From Cryobacterium sp. PH31-O1 (lineage in GTDB: Bacteria > Actinomycetota > Actinomycetes > Actinomycetales > Microbacteriaceae): a stretch of DNA of 64,000 nucleotides. The notes under the pieces are model-generated. The model saw only the letters and a program-made list of their open reading frames with translations, did no database searches and was not told the origin of the DNA. Below are positions 34,051 through 42,881 of the stretch, piece by piece (position 1 is the stretch's first letter; each line of letters opens with the position of its first letter). The translations under genes and the position numbers were made by a program. The DNA is taken from contig NZ_JASITB010000004.1 in NCBI RefSeq assembly GCF_030063455.1, positions 62,001-126,000 of the forward strand, read 5' to 3'.

Positions 34051-35360
34051 TGCCCGATGTCATCATGCCCCGCCTCTCCGACACCATGGAGGAGGGCGAA
34101 CTCAGCCGTTGGACCAAGCAGGTCGGCGACGAGATTCACAAGGGTGATGTGCTCGCCGAGATTGAGACCGACAAGGCCACGATGGATCTTGAGGCCTTCG
34201 ACGACGGCATCCTCGAACAGCTGCTGGTCAAAGCCGGTGCCCTCGTGCCGATCGGCGCGCCGGTGGCCCGCATCGGAGACGGCAGCAACATCGTCACGGG
34301 TGACGCAGCGCCCGCGGCTCCGCTTGCCGCGACTCCCCCTGCGACTCCCCCCGAGGATGCCGCCGCTCCGGCTGCCCCGGCTCCGGCTGCTCCGGTTGCC
34401 GCGCCTGCCCCGGTTGCCCGGGTTGCCGCGCCTGCCCCGACTGCCGCGCCAACCCGAACGGGCGAACTGCGCACCTCCCCCCTGGCCCGCAAGATCGGCC
34501 GGGAGCACGGCATCGACCTACACAGCATCGCCGGCACCGGCCCGCAGGGTCGCATCACCCGCACCGACGTGGACGCGGCAATCGCCGAGCAGGAGTCCGT
34601 GGGCCGCGAGGCCGGCAGCGCACCCGCGCTGGCACCGGCATCCGCTTCACCGCTGCCGAGCACGACCGGGCCGACCGATTCCGTCGATGTGCCGGTCAGC
34701 CGCATCCGCGCCGTCACGGCCCGCCGACTCACCGAGAGCCAGGCCGTGCCGCACTTCTTCCTCACCAGCGTCGTCAACGTGGAACGCCTCGTCGCCTTCC
34801 GCGCCGACGTCAATGAGTCGCTCGCCGCGCTCGGCACCAAGGTAAGCCTGAACGACCTGTTCGTGCGGGCCAGCGCGGTCGCGCTGCGCGCGCACCCCGA
34901 AGTCAACGCGTCCTGGGGCGACGGCGTCATCCGGCGCCACCACCACGTCAACGTTGGCGTGGCCGTCGCGACCGACGACGGACTGCTCGTGCCCGTCGTC
35001 GCCGACGCCGACCAGAAATCTCTCGGCGCCATCGCCGTCGAGACGCGCGCCCTGGCCGGTCTGGCCCGCACGGGCAGCCTGTCCCTCGGCCAGATGACCG
35101 GCGGAACCTTCACCATCAGCAACCTCGGCATGTTCGGCATCGACTCGTTCACCGCCGTGTTGAACCCGCCGGAGGCCGGCATTTTGGCGATCGGCGCGGC
35201 GAGCGACGTGCCCGCCGTGCGGGACGGCGTTCTGGTAGCCGTTCCCACGGTCAAGATCACCCTCACGGTCGATCACCGGGTGCTCGACGGTGCCGTCGCT
35301 GCTGCGTTCCTGCGCGACCTCGTCACCCTGCTCGAGGAGCCGCTGCGCATCGTTCTGTAG
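34050..35360 (+). CDS. Dihydrolipoamide acyltransferase E2 component
   Basis: The 436-residue E2 has one lipoyl domain (1-80) with the lipoylated Lys in E-T-D-K-A-T-M near residue 44. A Pro/Ala linker follows, then a peripheral-subunit-binding domain (about 150-185: S-P-L-A-R-K-I-G, G-T-G-P-Q-G-R-I). The catalytic core (about 210-436) contains D-H-R-V-L-D-G, where Leu replaces the usual Val. The start overlaps the E1 beta stop by one base (TAATG). No E3 gene (lipoamide dehydrogenase) is nearby, so E3 must be supplied from elsewhere. Confidence 0.92.
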   Translation: MPDVIMPRLSDTMEEGELSRWTKQVGDEIHKGDVLAEIETDKATMDLEAFDDGILEQLLVKAGALVPIGAPVARIGDGSNIVTGDAAPAAPLAATPPATPPEDAAAPAAPAPAAPVAAPAPVARVAAPAPTAAPTRTGELRTSPLARKIGREHGIDLHSIAGTGPQGRITRTDVDAAIAEQESVGREAGSAPALAPASASPLPSTTGPTDSVDVPVSRIRAVTARRLTESQAVPHFFLTSVVNVERLVAFRADVNESLAALGTKVSLNDLFVRASAVALRAHPEVNASWGDGVIRRHHHVNVGVAVATDDGLLVPVVADADQKSLGAIAVETRALAGLARTGSLSLGQMTGGTFTISNLGMFGIDSFTAVLNPPEAGILAIGAASDVPAVRDGVLVAVPTVKITLTVDHRVLDGAVAAAFLRDLVTLLEEPLRIVL

Positions 35361-35412
35361 CCTGCGCGCGTGCCGCGGCATTAAGAGCACACTACTGCTT
35401 ATAAATCAGGGC

Positions 35413-35418
35413 TACTGT
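35413..35418 (+). promoter_or_regulatory. -10 box for the second SufR-like gene (leaderless)
   Basis: TACTGT is followed by 6 bases and then GTG at 35425, with no ribosome-binding site. This suggests a leaderless transcript starting at the GTG. Confidence 0.5.
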
Positions 35419-35424
35419 TGAATC

Positions 35425-36147
35425 GTGGAATCCGAAGAACGCACACCCGCCTGGCATGCCGCGCTCGCGTCGCCGATTCGGCGCAGCGTGCTCGACTTCC
35501 TGGTCGAATCCGGCGTACCGCAGGGCGCAGCGGATGTCGCCGCCCAGATGAACCTGCACATCACCACCGCCCGGTTTCACCTCGACTCGCTGCTGGCGGC
35601 CCGGCTGATTGAACGCGAACCCGACCGTTCCGGCCAGCGCGGGCGACCGCGCATCCGCTTCACCGCCATGCCCGCCGCCCACGATGACCCGCAAACCCAG
35701 CTCAGCCACGCGCTCGCGAGCGTGCTCACCGAGGACGACGACGGCGGCAGGGCCCGGGCCATCCGGGCCGGCGAGAAGTGGTCGGAGGCATTCGCCGGCG
35801 GCCTCGCCGCCGGGGCCGGTACTGGCGCCGCGCCGCTGGTCGACCTGCTCGCCCGGCTCGAATTCGCCCCCGAACTCGACGAGGCCCAGCAGACGATCGC
35901 ACTCACGACCTGCCCGTTTCGCGAGGCGGCTCGCGAGAACCCGACCGTGGTCTGCTCCGTGCACCTCGGGCTCATCCAACGGGTGGCCCGCACGCTCGGG
36001 CAGGACGACACAGCAATCGCGCTGCGCCCCTTCGTCGGCCCGCACCTCTGCGTCGTCGACCTCGGTAGCGACTGGACAGCGCGGCCGAGCCCCGAAGCAG
36101 CAGCCGCTCTCGACGACGTCAGCACCAACCAGGCCCCGAAAGCCTAA
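35425..36147 (+). CDS. Second SufR-like winged-helix regulator
   Basis: The 240-residue paralogue of the regulator at 31119. It has an N-terminal winged helix (about 10-75) with G-A-A-D-V-A-A-Q-M-N and T-T-A-R-F-H-L-D-S-L-L, and a C-terminal C-P-F-R-E-A-A-R-E-N-P-T-V-C-S-V-H near 172-188 that mirrors the Cys pair of its paralogue. The two bracket the dehydrogenase operon, so the locus looks doubly controlled by iron-sulfur or redox sensing. Targets are unproven; its own promoter appears leaderless. Confidence 0.75.
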   Translation: MESEERTPAWHAALASPIRRSVLDFLVESGVPQGAADVAAQMNLHITTARFHLDSLLAARLIEREPDRSGQRGRPRIRFTAMPAAHDDPQTQLSHALASVLTEDDDGGRARAIRAGEKWSEAFAGGLAAGAGTGAAPLVDLLARLEFAPELDEAQQTIALTTCPFREAARENPTVVCSVHLGLIQRVARTLGQDDTAIALRPFVGPHLCVVDLGSDWTARPSPEAAAALDDVSTNQAPKA

Positions 36148-36371
36148 GCCCGTCGTGGGCGCGGCGCCGGCGCGGGCGGTACGTTCTTTGCGGCCACCAC
36201 ATCCTCCATCGCGAGCGTGACCAGGCCGCGTTTGGTCTCCACCGAAACGGATGCCGCGCTCCGCTCCCGCAGAAACCCGAGCGCGTCGGTGTAGCCACCC
36301 GGGATGCGGGTGCGCACGACGACACGGGTGCCGAGCGGGGCATCCGCTAGAAAAGCGAAGGGATCGCTCAC
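36144..36371 (-). CDS. Stand-alone SH3-like domain (Rv0428c N-terminal type)
   Basis: A 75-residue protein starting at GTG in a GTGA overlap with the TrkA-type gene. L-G-T-R-V-V-V-R-T-R near residue 13, T-K-R-G-L-V near 46 and D-V-V-A-A-K-N-V-P-P near 57 match the small SH3 domain found at the front of Rv0428c-like actinobacterial acetyltransferases. Here no acetyltransferase follows. The similarity is from memory and moderate. It is the last gene of the potassium operon and overlaps the SufR-like gene by 4 bases. Confidence 0.55.
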   Translation of the reverse strand: MSDPFAFLADAPLGTRVVVRTRIPGGYTDALGFLRERSAASVSVETKRGLVTLAMEDVVAAKNVPPAPAPRPRRA

Positions 36372-37066
36372 CGCATCAGGCTGTACTCTTCGACCCGCGC
36401 GGACTCCCCGGCGATGAGAATGATGTCGCCGTCTTCGATCACGGTGTCAAGCGACGTGTAACTCCAGCCGGTGCCGGGACGGTAAAACGCCGTCACGGTG
36501 ATGCCGTAGCGGGCGCGCACCTTGGCCTGGCCGAGTGGAATCCCGATCAGCGACTTCGGCGGCGCGGCCTTGACCAGCGCAAAGTTTTCACCGATTTCGA
36601 TGTAGTCCTGCATGGCGCCGCGCACGAGATGGGCTACCCGCTTGCCCATATCCTTTTCCGGCGAGATAACGTGGTGCACCCCCAGCTGGGTGAGGATTTC
36701 ACCGTGTGGGTCGCTGACGGCTTTGGCCCAGATGTTCGGGATGCCGAGCTTGAGCAGCAGACTGGCGGTGAGGATGTTCGCCTGAATATCACCGCCGATG
36801 GCCACGACCACGCTGGAGAAGTCGGGTACCGACAGCTCTCGAAGGGTGGCCTCCTTGGTAGAGTCTGCCCGCACCACGTGAGTCAGTAGGCCATTATGGG
36901 CCTGCACGACTTCTTCGTCGCCATCGATGCCGAGCACCTCGGTGCCACTGCGCATGAGCTCAAGCGCCAGAGCGCTGCCGAAACGTCCAAGCCCAATGAC
37001 GACGACCGACTCGGCCTCCGCAATGCGGGCAGTGTCGCGATGGCCGAAGAATGAGTATTTAGCCAA
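36368..37066 (-). CDS. ktrA: KtrA/TrkA-type potassium channel regulatory subunit
   Basis: A 232-residue cytosolic protein with an N-terminal RCK/TrkA-N Rossmann domain (V-V-V-I-G-L-G-R-F-G-S near residue 20, V-L-G-I-D-G-D near 44) and a TrkA-C domain (about 150-232). It gates the membrane subunit in response to nucleotides or c-di-AMP. The start is probably TTG at 37066, 8 bases inside the end of the channel gene, after an AAGG ribosome site. The length is that of KtrA with a single RCK unit. Confidence 0.88.
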   Translation of the reverse strand: MAKYSFFGHRDTARIAEAESVVVIGLGRFGSALALELMRSGTEVLGIDGDEEVVQAHNGLLTHVVRADSTKEATLRELSVPDFSSVVVAIGGDIQANILTASLLLKLGIPNIWAKAVSDPHGEILTQLGVHHVISPEKDMGKRVAHLVRGAMQDYIEIGENFALVKAAPPKSLIGIPLGQAKVRARYGITVTAFYRPGTGWSYTSLDTVIEDGDIILIAGESARVEEYSLMR

Positions 37067-38453
37067 TGATCGGCCTTTCCTTAGGGAGTTCGAAGGTGGT
37101 GTGGCGCTCGCGCAGGGCGATGGCCGAGCCAATGGTGATCGGGCCGAGCCGGCCAATGAACATGAGCACAATAAGGACCAGCTGCCCCTCCCACGGAAGT
37201 CCTGCGGTGATTCCCGTAGACAACCCGACAGTCGCAAAGGCCGATATCGCTTCGAACATCAGCACGTCCATGGAAAGGTCGGTCATGAGCATGAGCGCGG
37301 CTGTCGCTGCGATAATGACGCCAACCGCGAGCAAGGCGATGGTAAGCGCTTCGCGGTGCACCGCGCGCGACAGCCGCTTTCCGAAGACGTTGACGGCGAC
37401 TTGGCCCCGTAGCTCGGTCCACAAAATGAAGAAGAGCACGGCGAAAGTCGTGATCTTAATTCCGCCCGCCGTGCCGGCCGGGCCGCCACCAATCATCATG
37501 AGCACGTCCATACCGAGCAGGCTGGCGGAGTCCATCTGGCCGATATCGACGCTGTTAAACCCGGCGGTTCTGGTCTGCACCGACTGAAAGAACCCGGTGA
37601 GCAACTTGCCCGGCCAGTCCAGCGCACCGAGGGTATTTACGTTGGACCATTCAATGGCGGTGATACATATCGTTCCGAGAATGAGCAACGTAATCGTGCC
37701 CGCCACGACGATGCGACTGTTCATGGTCCAGGTGCGCAGCGACCAGCGCAGCGGATGCCTCGCCTGCTCGCGCAGGTGCCGTCGGAGCTGCACGATCACG
37801 GGAAAGCCCAGCCCACCAAGAATGATCGCGGCGCTAATGGGCAGGCAGATCCAAGCATCCGTCGCGTAGCCCATGAGACTGTCGCTGAACAGCGCGAAGC
37901 CGGCGTTGTTGAAGCTCGACACGGCGTGGAACACCCCCAGCCAAAGTGCCCGACCCACCGGCTCGCCGTAGCCGAGCATGAAACGCAGGGAAAGAACGAG
38001 TGCCACCGTGATCTCGATGGCGAGGGAGATGCGCACGACGCCGAAGACCAGTCCCTTGACGTCGGCGAATCCCACGCTTTTCGTTTCAGCCGCGGCCGTC
38101 ATGCGGGAGCGCAGCGAGAGCTTGCGGGAGATCGCGAGGCCGACGACCGACGCGAACGACATGATTCCGAAACCGCCGATCTGGATGAGCAACACAATCA
38201 CGACCTGCCCAAACGGTGTCCAGTACACCGCCGTATCGACGACGGTCAGCCCGGTGACGCAGACGGCGCTGGTCGCTGTGAACAGCGCCTCAAGGAACGA
38301 GGCCCCGCCGGGTCCCACCCGGGCGTTCGGCAGCATGAGAAGCGCGGTGCCGACCAGAACGGTGACGGCAAAGCCGGCGACGACGACCTGCGCCGGATGG
38401 AGGCGGTACCGCTTCGCTGTGTTGCCGCCTACGCGGACGGCCCGTGAATGCAC
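37059..38453 (-). CDS. ktrB: KtrB/TrkH-type potassium uptake membrane subunit
   Basis: The 464-residue channel-like transporter has four pore repeats. The filter loops contain S-A-V-C-V-T-G-L near 62, S-S-F-N-N-A-G-F near 180, T-R-T-A-G-F-N near 292 and F-A-T-V-G-L-S-T-G near 410, one Gly per repeat as required for K+ selectivity. The start is GTG. It forms an operon with the regulatory subunit. Confidence 0.92.
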   Translation of the reverse strand: MHSRAVRVGGNTAKRYRLHPAQVVVAGFAVTVLVGTALLMLPNARVGPGGASFLEALFTATSAVCVTGLTVVDTAVYWTPFGQVVIVLLIQIGGFGIMSFASVVGLAISRKLSLRSRMTAAAETKSVGFADVKGLVFGVVRISLAIEITVALVLSLRFMLGYGEPVGRALWLGVFHAVSSFNNAGFALFSDSLMGYATDAWICLPISAAIILGGLGFPVIVQLRRHLREQARHPLRWSLRTWTMNSRIVVAGTITLLILGTICITAIEWSNVNTLGALDWPGKLLTGFFQSVQTRTAGFNSVDIGQMDSASLLGMDVLMMIGGGPAGTAGGIKITTFAVLFFILWTELRGQVAVNVFGKRLSRAVHREALTIALLAVGVIIAATAALMLMTDLSMDVLMFEAISAFATVGLSTGITAGLPWEGQLVLIVLMFIGRLGPITIGSAIALRERHTTFELPKERPIIG

Positions 38454-38601
38454 GAAGCCAACTCTACGCTGAGCCGGCCGCCGGGTTCTCTCGAGTTCTG
38501 AGCGTTTACTCGCTCTAGAAGGATTCGTCTACCCCCGCGGCGCGGTACAGAAATACCACCCGAAGTGCGGGATACTCAATCTAGGGGGGCATACGAAATA
38601 C

Positions 38602-39159
38602 ATGGTGCGCAAAGGGCTTGAACCGGCAGATAGGCACGTTCTGCGACCCCGGGAACAGCTGGCGTCCCGGGCGATCATTGCCGCGCTGGCGTTGCTGGTA
38701 CCCCTGTTGATTGTGCTGTACTGGCTCACCGTGCCGCTCGACACCTGGATGTTTGTGGCCGCCGTTCAGTTCGGGCTGACCATTCTCGCCGTCGTGGCCG
38801 TGTTCGGCGTGCGCAGGATGCGCGTCACCGTCAGCGCCGCGCAGTTGGAGAGCCGCAACCTGATGGGTCGGGTGACCACGATCGACGCGAGCGCGATCAC
38901 CAGCGTCGTACTCGTCAACCTGTACCAAAGCGGAACGCTCGACACGCTCCCGCACCTGTACCTGCTCGACGCCGACGGCGAGGTTGTGCTGCGCCTCCGG
39001 GGCCAGATCTGGCCTCGATCGGGCATGGAAGAACTGATCGACACGCTCGGGGTCGCGGTCGTGCGCCCGCCCGACCCGCTCACCGTCGCCGATCTCGGCC
39101 GCCTCCGGCCGCAGCTGGTGCGCCGGTGCGCGCGACGCACAGCCCGCCAGGGCGTCTAG
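38602..39159 (+). CDS. Two-helix membrane protein with a PH-like domain, function unknown
   Basis: In this 185-residue protein residues 25-70 form two membrane helices with a short turn. Residues 75-165 look like a beta-rich PH/bPH-type domain (L-E-S-R-N-L-M-G-R, L-Y-L-L-D-A-D-G-E-V-V-L-R-L-R-G). No recognised family. It is divergent from ktrB; a GATACT about 30 bases upstream is a possible -10 box. Confidence 0.65.
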   Translation: MVRKGLEPADRHVLRPREQLASRAIIAALALLVPLLIVLYWLTVPLDTWMFVAAVQFGLTILAVVAVFGVRRMRVTVSAAQLESRNLMGRVTTIDASAITSVVLVNLYQSGTLDTLPHLYLLDADGEVVLRLRGQIWPRSGMEELIDTLGVAVVRPPDPLTVADLGRLRPQLVRRCARRTARQGV

Positions 39160-39441
39160 TGACCCCGGCCCGACGCGATATCGACCACTCGCGCGAGCGT
39201 TGACGTCGTGCGGCGGCTGCCGAGTTCGGCCCGATCGGCGGGGGAACAGGCCCGATACAGCGCGGTGGTTTCGGCTCCCCGGAGCGCACCCGGTGGCTGG
39301 GTCGTTACTCGTGCGTTGCGTACAGGTATGCACCGACCATGACGATTCCGTTGCTGGTCGACCCGGGCAGGGCGGCGCGCGGAGCTGGCCGGCCGAGCTA
39401 GTCCCACCAGAACGATACGTCTCCGTTGCGCCGGGCTTTCA
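39160..39441. other. Gene-free gap between convergent genes
   Basis: 282 bases without a supportable gene, terminator or repeat. Short frames on both strands lack start context and family resemblance. The minus-strand frame ending near 39160 has a protein-like tail and could be the remnant of a decayed gene, but nothing recognisable remains. Confidence 0.4.
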
Positions 39442-40146
39442 TCATGATCTGGCGGCTTTGTGGCGCTGACGTTCCAGGCGTCGACGGTCGGCGAGTTCAC
39501 GTTCGCCGTCGAGTTTGGCGGCGATCGGTGCCCACAGCACGATGGCGATGCCGGCACCGAGCAGCAACCCACCGATGGTGTCGGTGAGCCAGTGCGCGCC
39601 CAGATAGGTGCGGCTCAGAAGCATCACGATCGTGTACGCGGCACCGGCGATCCCCACCCACAGCCGCGGAAAGATTATGAAGAGGCAGGCCGCCATGGTC
39701 GCCGCGTTCGCGACGTGACCGGAGGGAAACGACCCGAAATCTGAAGTGACCAGCATGTCCTCGGGGCGCGCGCGCCCGAAGACCTGTTTGAGCACCTGCA
39801 CACCGCCCGCGCTCAGCACGGTTGCCACGATGTAGTACCCCGCCGCCCAGGGCCGTTTGATCAGCACGACGATCAGGGCGATGGCCAGCGGTACGACGAG
39901 CACACCGAACAGGCCGCCGCCGAGGGCGTTCATGAACAGCGAGGGAACCTCCCAGATCGGCGAGCGGTGCTCGATGATCTCGTCCATCCACTCGGTGTCG
40001 ACCTCGAGGGCGAGGCCGTTGGCGCGCACGACCACGACGAGGCCCAGCAGGGCGGCGAGTGCCACAGCGGAGAGCCCGCTAATGACGGGCCAGCGACGGG
40101 AGATACGGCGGGAAGCGGGGTCTGCGGCGCGTTCCGGTTTACTCAT
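39442..40146 (-). CDS. PAP2-family membrane phosphatase
   Basis: The 234-residue protein has about six membrane helices. It carries the three-part phosphatidic-acid phosphatase signature: K-Q-V-F-G-R-A-R-P near residue 132, P-S-G-H near 155 and S-R-T-Y-L-G-A-H-W-L-T-D near 192. It likely dephosphorylates a lipid phosphate such as undecaprenyl diphosphate or phosphatidic acid on the outer face. The substrate is unknown. The start is the ATG at 40146, and a charged Arg-rich tail closes the protein. Confidence 0.88.
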   Translation of the reverse strand: MSKPERAADPASRRISRRWPVISGLSAVALAALLGLVVVVRANGLALEVDTEWMDEIIEHRSPIWEVPSLFMNALGGGLFGVLVVPLAIALIVVLIKRPWAAGYYIVATVLSAGGVQVLKQVFGRARPEDMLVTSDFGSFPSGHVANAATMAACLFIIFPRLWVGIAGAAYTIVMLLSRTYLGAHWLTDTIGGLLLGAGIAIVLWAPIAAKLDGERELADRRRLERQRHKAARS

Positions 40147-40215
40147 CCCGCCATAGTAGAGGAGCACCCCGCCATCGACCCCGCAACGTGCCGCCCCCAC
40201 CATCCGCACTCTGCA

Positions 40216-40288
40216 TTTTGGACGGGGCCCGGGCCCCGTCCCCGGGCCCAGTTTATAGACTGGGCCCGGGGCTACAACATGGGCCCAG
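40216..40288. repeat. Compound palindromic GGGCCC repeat, copy 1
   Basis: Module A (40220-40241) is a perfect 22-base palindrome. Module B (40241-40270) is a near-perfect 30-base palindrome with TTTATAGA at its centre. Module C is a single GGGCCC at 40281-40286. The copy is nearly identical to that at 43805-43878, including the preceding TTTT. It lies between the Bcr/CflA-type transporter and the PAP2 gene. Confidence 0.9.
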
Positions 40289-40318
40289 TCGGCGAAAATC
40301 TCAAGTGGGCGCGCCGAC

Positions 40319-41596
40319 TCAGCGGTCGAGTGCCGGCACGCGGCTCGGGCGTACGATGAGCCAGAGCGAGAGAATCGAGATCACCGCGGTGACGCCCATA
40401 ACGGATGCCATCGGTAGCGCCGTTCCCACCCCGAGCACTCCCACAATCGGCGAGATCAGACCGGCCACACCGAAGTTGGCCGCGCCGAGCAGTGACGCCG
40501 CGGTTCCGGCCTCGTGTCCGTGGGTGTTGAGCGCAATGACCTGCACGCTCGGCAGGGTGAAGCCGCAGGCTGCGATGAAGAACCAGAGCGGCACGAGGGT
40601 GCCCCACAGTCCTATGCCGGCCAGGTCGAGCAGCACGATCGCACCGGCGGTGGCGACCAGCACGACCGTTGAGACCGAGAGGATCCACTGCGGCCCGATG
40701 TTGAAGCGGTGCATCAGGCGCGAGCTGAGCTGAACCCCGGTGACGACGCCGAGGGAGTTGACGGCGAACAGCAGACCGTACTCCTGCGGGCTGAACTCGT
40801 AAACTTTCTGGAACAGAAACGGTGACGCCGACAGGTAAGAGAACAGACCGGTGAAAGTCATCGCCCCGATAATCGCGACGCCAACGAAGGTGCGGTCGCT
40901 CAGAACCGCCTTGTAGCGCTGGCCCAGGGTGTTGTGCCCCTTCGCGTGACGTTCACTTTCGGGCAGGGTTTCCACGATCCAGAAGGCGACCGCCAGAATC
41001 ACGATGACGCCGTAGGCGGCGAGCATCCAGAAGATGCCGCGCCAGTTCATGACCAGCAGCAGCTGCGACCCGATCACCGGAGCAAGCACCGGAGCGAGTC
41101 CGCTGACCAGGGCGAGGCGGGAGAGCATGCGCACGAGCGGCTTGCCACCGAACAGATCGCGCACCATCGCCATCGCAACGACAGCACCGGCCGCTGCCCC
41201 GAACCCCTGCAGCACGCGGAAGATGGCGAGCATGACGATCTCGTTCGACAGCGCGGCACCGACGCAGGCGAGAATGTGCAGCCCGGTCGCGAGCATGAGT
41301 GGCAGCCGACGGCCGACCTTGTCGCTCCACGGCCCCACGACCAGCTGCCCGAAGCCGAAGCCGATCATGGTTCCGGTCAGGGTGAGCTGAATGACCGACG
41401 GCAGCACACCAAATTCTTGCTCCAGCGTCGGAAACGCCGGCAGGTACAGGTCGATGGTGAATGGGCCGAGCGCGGTGAGCGCCCCGAGAATGAGAATGTA
41501 GACGATGCGCTGGCGGCGAGTCAGTTTATCCCCGGGGTGCTCGGCGGTCGAGGCGAGTTGTGCGGCGCTAACCACGGGAATGCTGGCAGTAATCAC
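40319..41596 (-). CDS. Bcr/CflA-family multidrug efflux MFS transporter
   Basis: The 425-residue protein has 12 predicted membrane helices. L-P-A-F-P-T-L in helix 1, the loop motif G-P-W-S-D-K-V-G-R-R near residue 82 and R-V-L-Q-G-F-G-A-A-A-G near 125 are characteristic of the Bcr/CflA drug:proton antiporters. The start is probably GTG at 41596; upstream in-frame codons are not homologous. Substrates cannot be predicted. Confidence 0.88.
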   Translation of the reverse strand: MITASIPVVSAAQLASTAEHPGDKLTRRQRIVYILILGALTALGPFTIDLYLPAFPTLEQEFGVLPSVIQLTLTGTMIGFGFGQLVVGPWSDKVGRRLPLMLATGLHILACVGAALSNEIVMLAIFRVLQGFGAAAGAVVAMAMVRDLFGGKPLVRMLSRLALVSGLAPVLAPVIGSQLLLVMNWRGIFWMLAAYGVIVILAVAFWIVETLPESERHAKGHNTLGQRYKAVLSDRTFVGVAIIGAMTFTGLFSYLSASPFLFQKVYEFSPQEYGLLFAVNSLGVVTGVQLSSRLMHRFNIGPQWILSVSTVVLVATAGAIVLLDLAGIGLWGTLVPLWFFIAACGFTLPSVQVIALNTHGHEAGTAASLLGAANFGVAGLISPIVGVLGVGTALPMASVMGVTAVISILSLWLIVRPSRVPALDR

Positions 41597-41782
41597 GAAA
41601 GCGGATGTCCTTGGCTGGTTGGGAAGGCGAGGCGGCAACTGCACACCCGACCGTTCTGAACGCAAGGCGGGGTAGACCGCCAGTATTCCCAACTTCGCGA
41701 AGTCCGCGACCAGATCCGGCAGGTCGCCGTGATAGGTTTCCCGGGTTCCTGCCCTAATTCACTCGATCGTTCTGGAGTCCCC

Positions 41783-42652
41783 ATGAGAATCATCGTCACC
41801 GGAGGAAGCGGAAAACTCGGCCGCAGCGTCGTTGCGCGACTGGCCAACGAAGGCCATGAGGTGCTCAACCTGGATCGGGCCGGCACGCGCGGCCCCGGTT
41901 ATCTCAGCATCGACCTCACCAACTATGGCGAGGTTCTCGATGCCTTTCACGGTGTCGACGACACCGCGACCGGCTTCGACGCGCTCGTGCACCTGGCGGC
42001 AGTACCGGCCCCTGGCCTGCGCCCTGATGCGGCAACGTTCCACAACAACATGCTCACGAGCTACAACGTTTTTCAGGCCGCGAGTCGGGTGGGAATCACC
42101 CGCATCGTCTACGCGTCGAGCGAAACGGTGCTCGGCCTGCCGTTCGACATCGACCCGCCCTACCTGCCGGTCGATGAAGAGTATGCCGCCAGGCCCGAAA
42201 GCACGTATTCCCTGGCCAAACACCTCGAAGAACAGATGGCCATTCAGCTCGTGCGTTGGGACCCGTCGCTGAGCATCACCGCGCTGCGCTTCTCGAACGT
42301 GATGGACCCCGAGGATTACGCCGCTTTCTCCGACTACGACGAGAAGGCGCAAACCCGCAAATGGAACCTGTGGGGCTACATCGACGGGCGCGACGGCGCC
42401 CAGGCTGTGTCCCGAGCGCTCGCGACGGCCGGACCGGGCTTTGAGGCCTTCATCATCGCCGCAGCCGACACGGTATCGAGCCGGTCCAGCTCCGATCTCG
42501 CCGCTGAGGTGTTTCCCCGGGTCGGATTCACCCGGCCGGTAGCCCAACACGAGACCCTGCTCTGCATCGATAAGGCCCGCCGGCTGCTCGGTTACGCGCC
42601 CGAGCACAGCTGGCGGGACCACGTCCAGCTCCCCCGCGTGCCCCGTGGTTAA
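41783..42652 (+). CDS. NAD(P)-dependent epimerase/dehydratase (extended SDR)
   Basis: The 289-residue Rossmann enzyme starts with V-T-G-G-S-G-K-L-G (dinucleotide loop), has L-A-A-V-P-A-P near residue 73 and the catalytic Y-S-L-A-K near 145, preceded by Ser in A-S-S-E. This is the extended short-chain dehydrogenase type acting on nucleotide sugars or related substrates. The ATG at 41783 follows a GGAG ribosome site. It stands alone, with a terminator behind it. Confidence 0.85.
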   Translation: MRIIVTGGSGKLGRSVVARLANEGHEVLNLDRAGTRGPGYLSIDLTNYGEVLDAFHGVDDTATGFDALVHLAAVPAPGLRPDAATFHNNMLTSYNVFQAASRVGITRIVYASSETVLGLPFDIDPPYLPVDEEYAARPESTYSLAKHLEEQMAIQLVRWDPSLSITALRFSNVMDPEDYAAFSDYDEKAQTRKWNLWGYIDGRDGAQAVSRALATAGPGFEAFIIAAADTVSSRSSSDLAAEVFPRVGFTRPVAQHETLLCIDKARRLLGYAPEHSWRDHVQLPRVPRG

Positions 42653-42679
42653 TTCAGGAGATCCGAGCCGGGGCGTGCC

Positions 42680-42728
42680 GGCATCCGCTGCCCGACACGC
42701 AAAACGGATGCTGCCCGCCGGGATTTTT
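42680..42728 (+). terminator. Terminator built from an inverted ARCGGATGC-type pair
   Basis: GGCATCCG (42680-42687) faces CGGATGC (42705-42711), forming a 7-base stem around a 17-base loop. A G/C block and a T5 run (42724-42728) follow. It lies 28 bases after the epimerase stop. Confidence 0.5.
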
Positions 42729-42881
42729 CTGAATTACCCACGTCTCGCAGCGGGTACCCTGGCGAAGTCTTCTCCCAGCCGGCTCCCAGCCAGTCTGGAC
42801 CGGACCATTAGGCAGGACCGCTAACGTCATAAGAAAAGGCTGCCTCGGCAGCGCAGCGACGAACGAACGGTGAACTTTCGC

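Noticed and set aside
38454..38601. c-di-AMP (ydaO) riboswitch upstream of ktrB
   Set aside because: The expected conserved blocks are not present on the minus strand of this 148-base gap.
39156..39572. Minus-strand frame across the gap after the two-helix membrane protein gene
   Set aside because: It overlaps the PAP2 gene in another frame and has no start context or homology. At most it is a decayed remnant.
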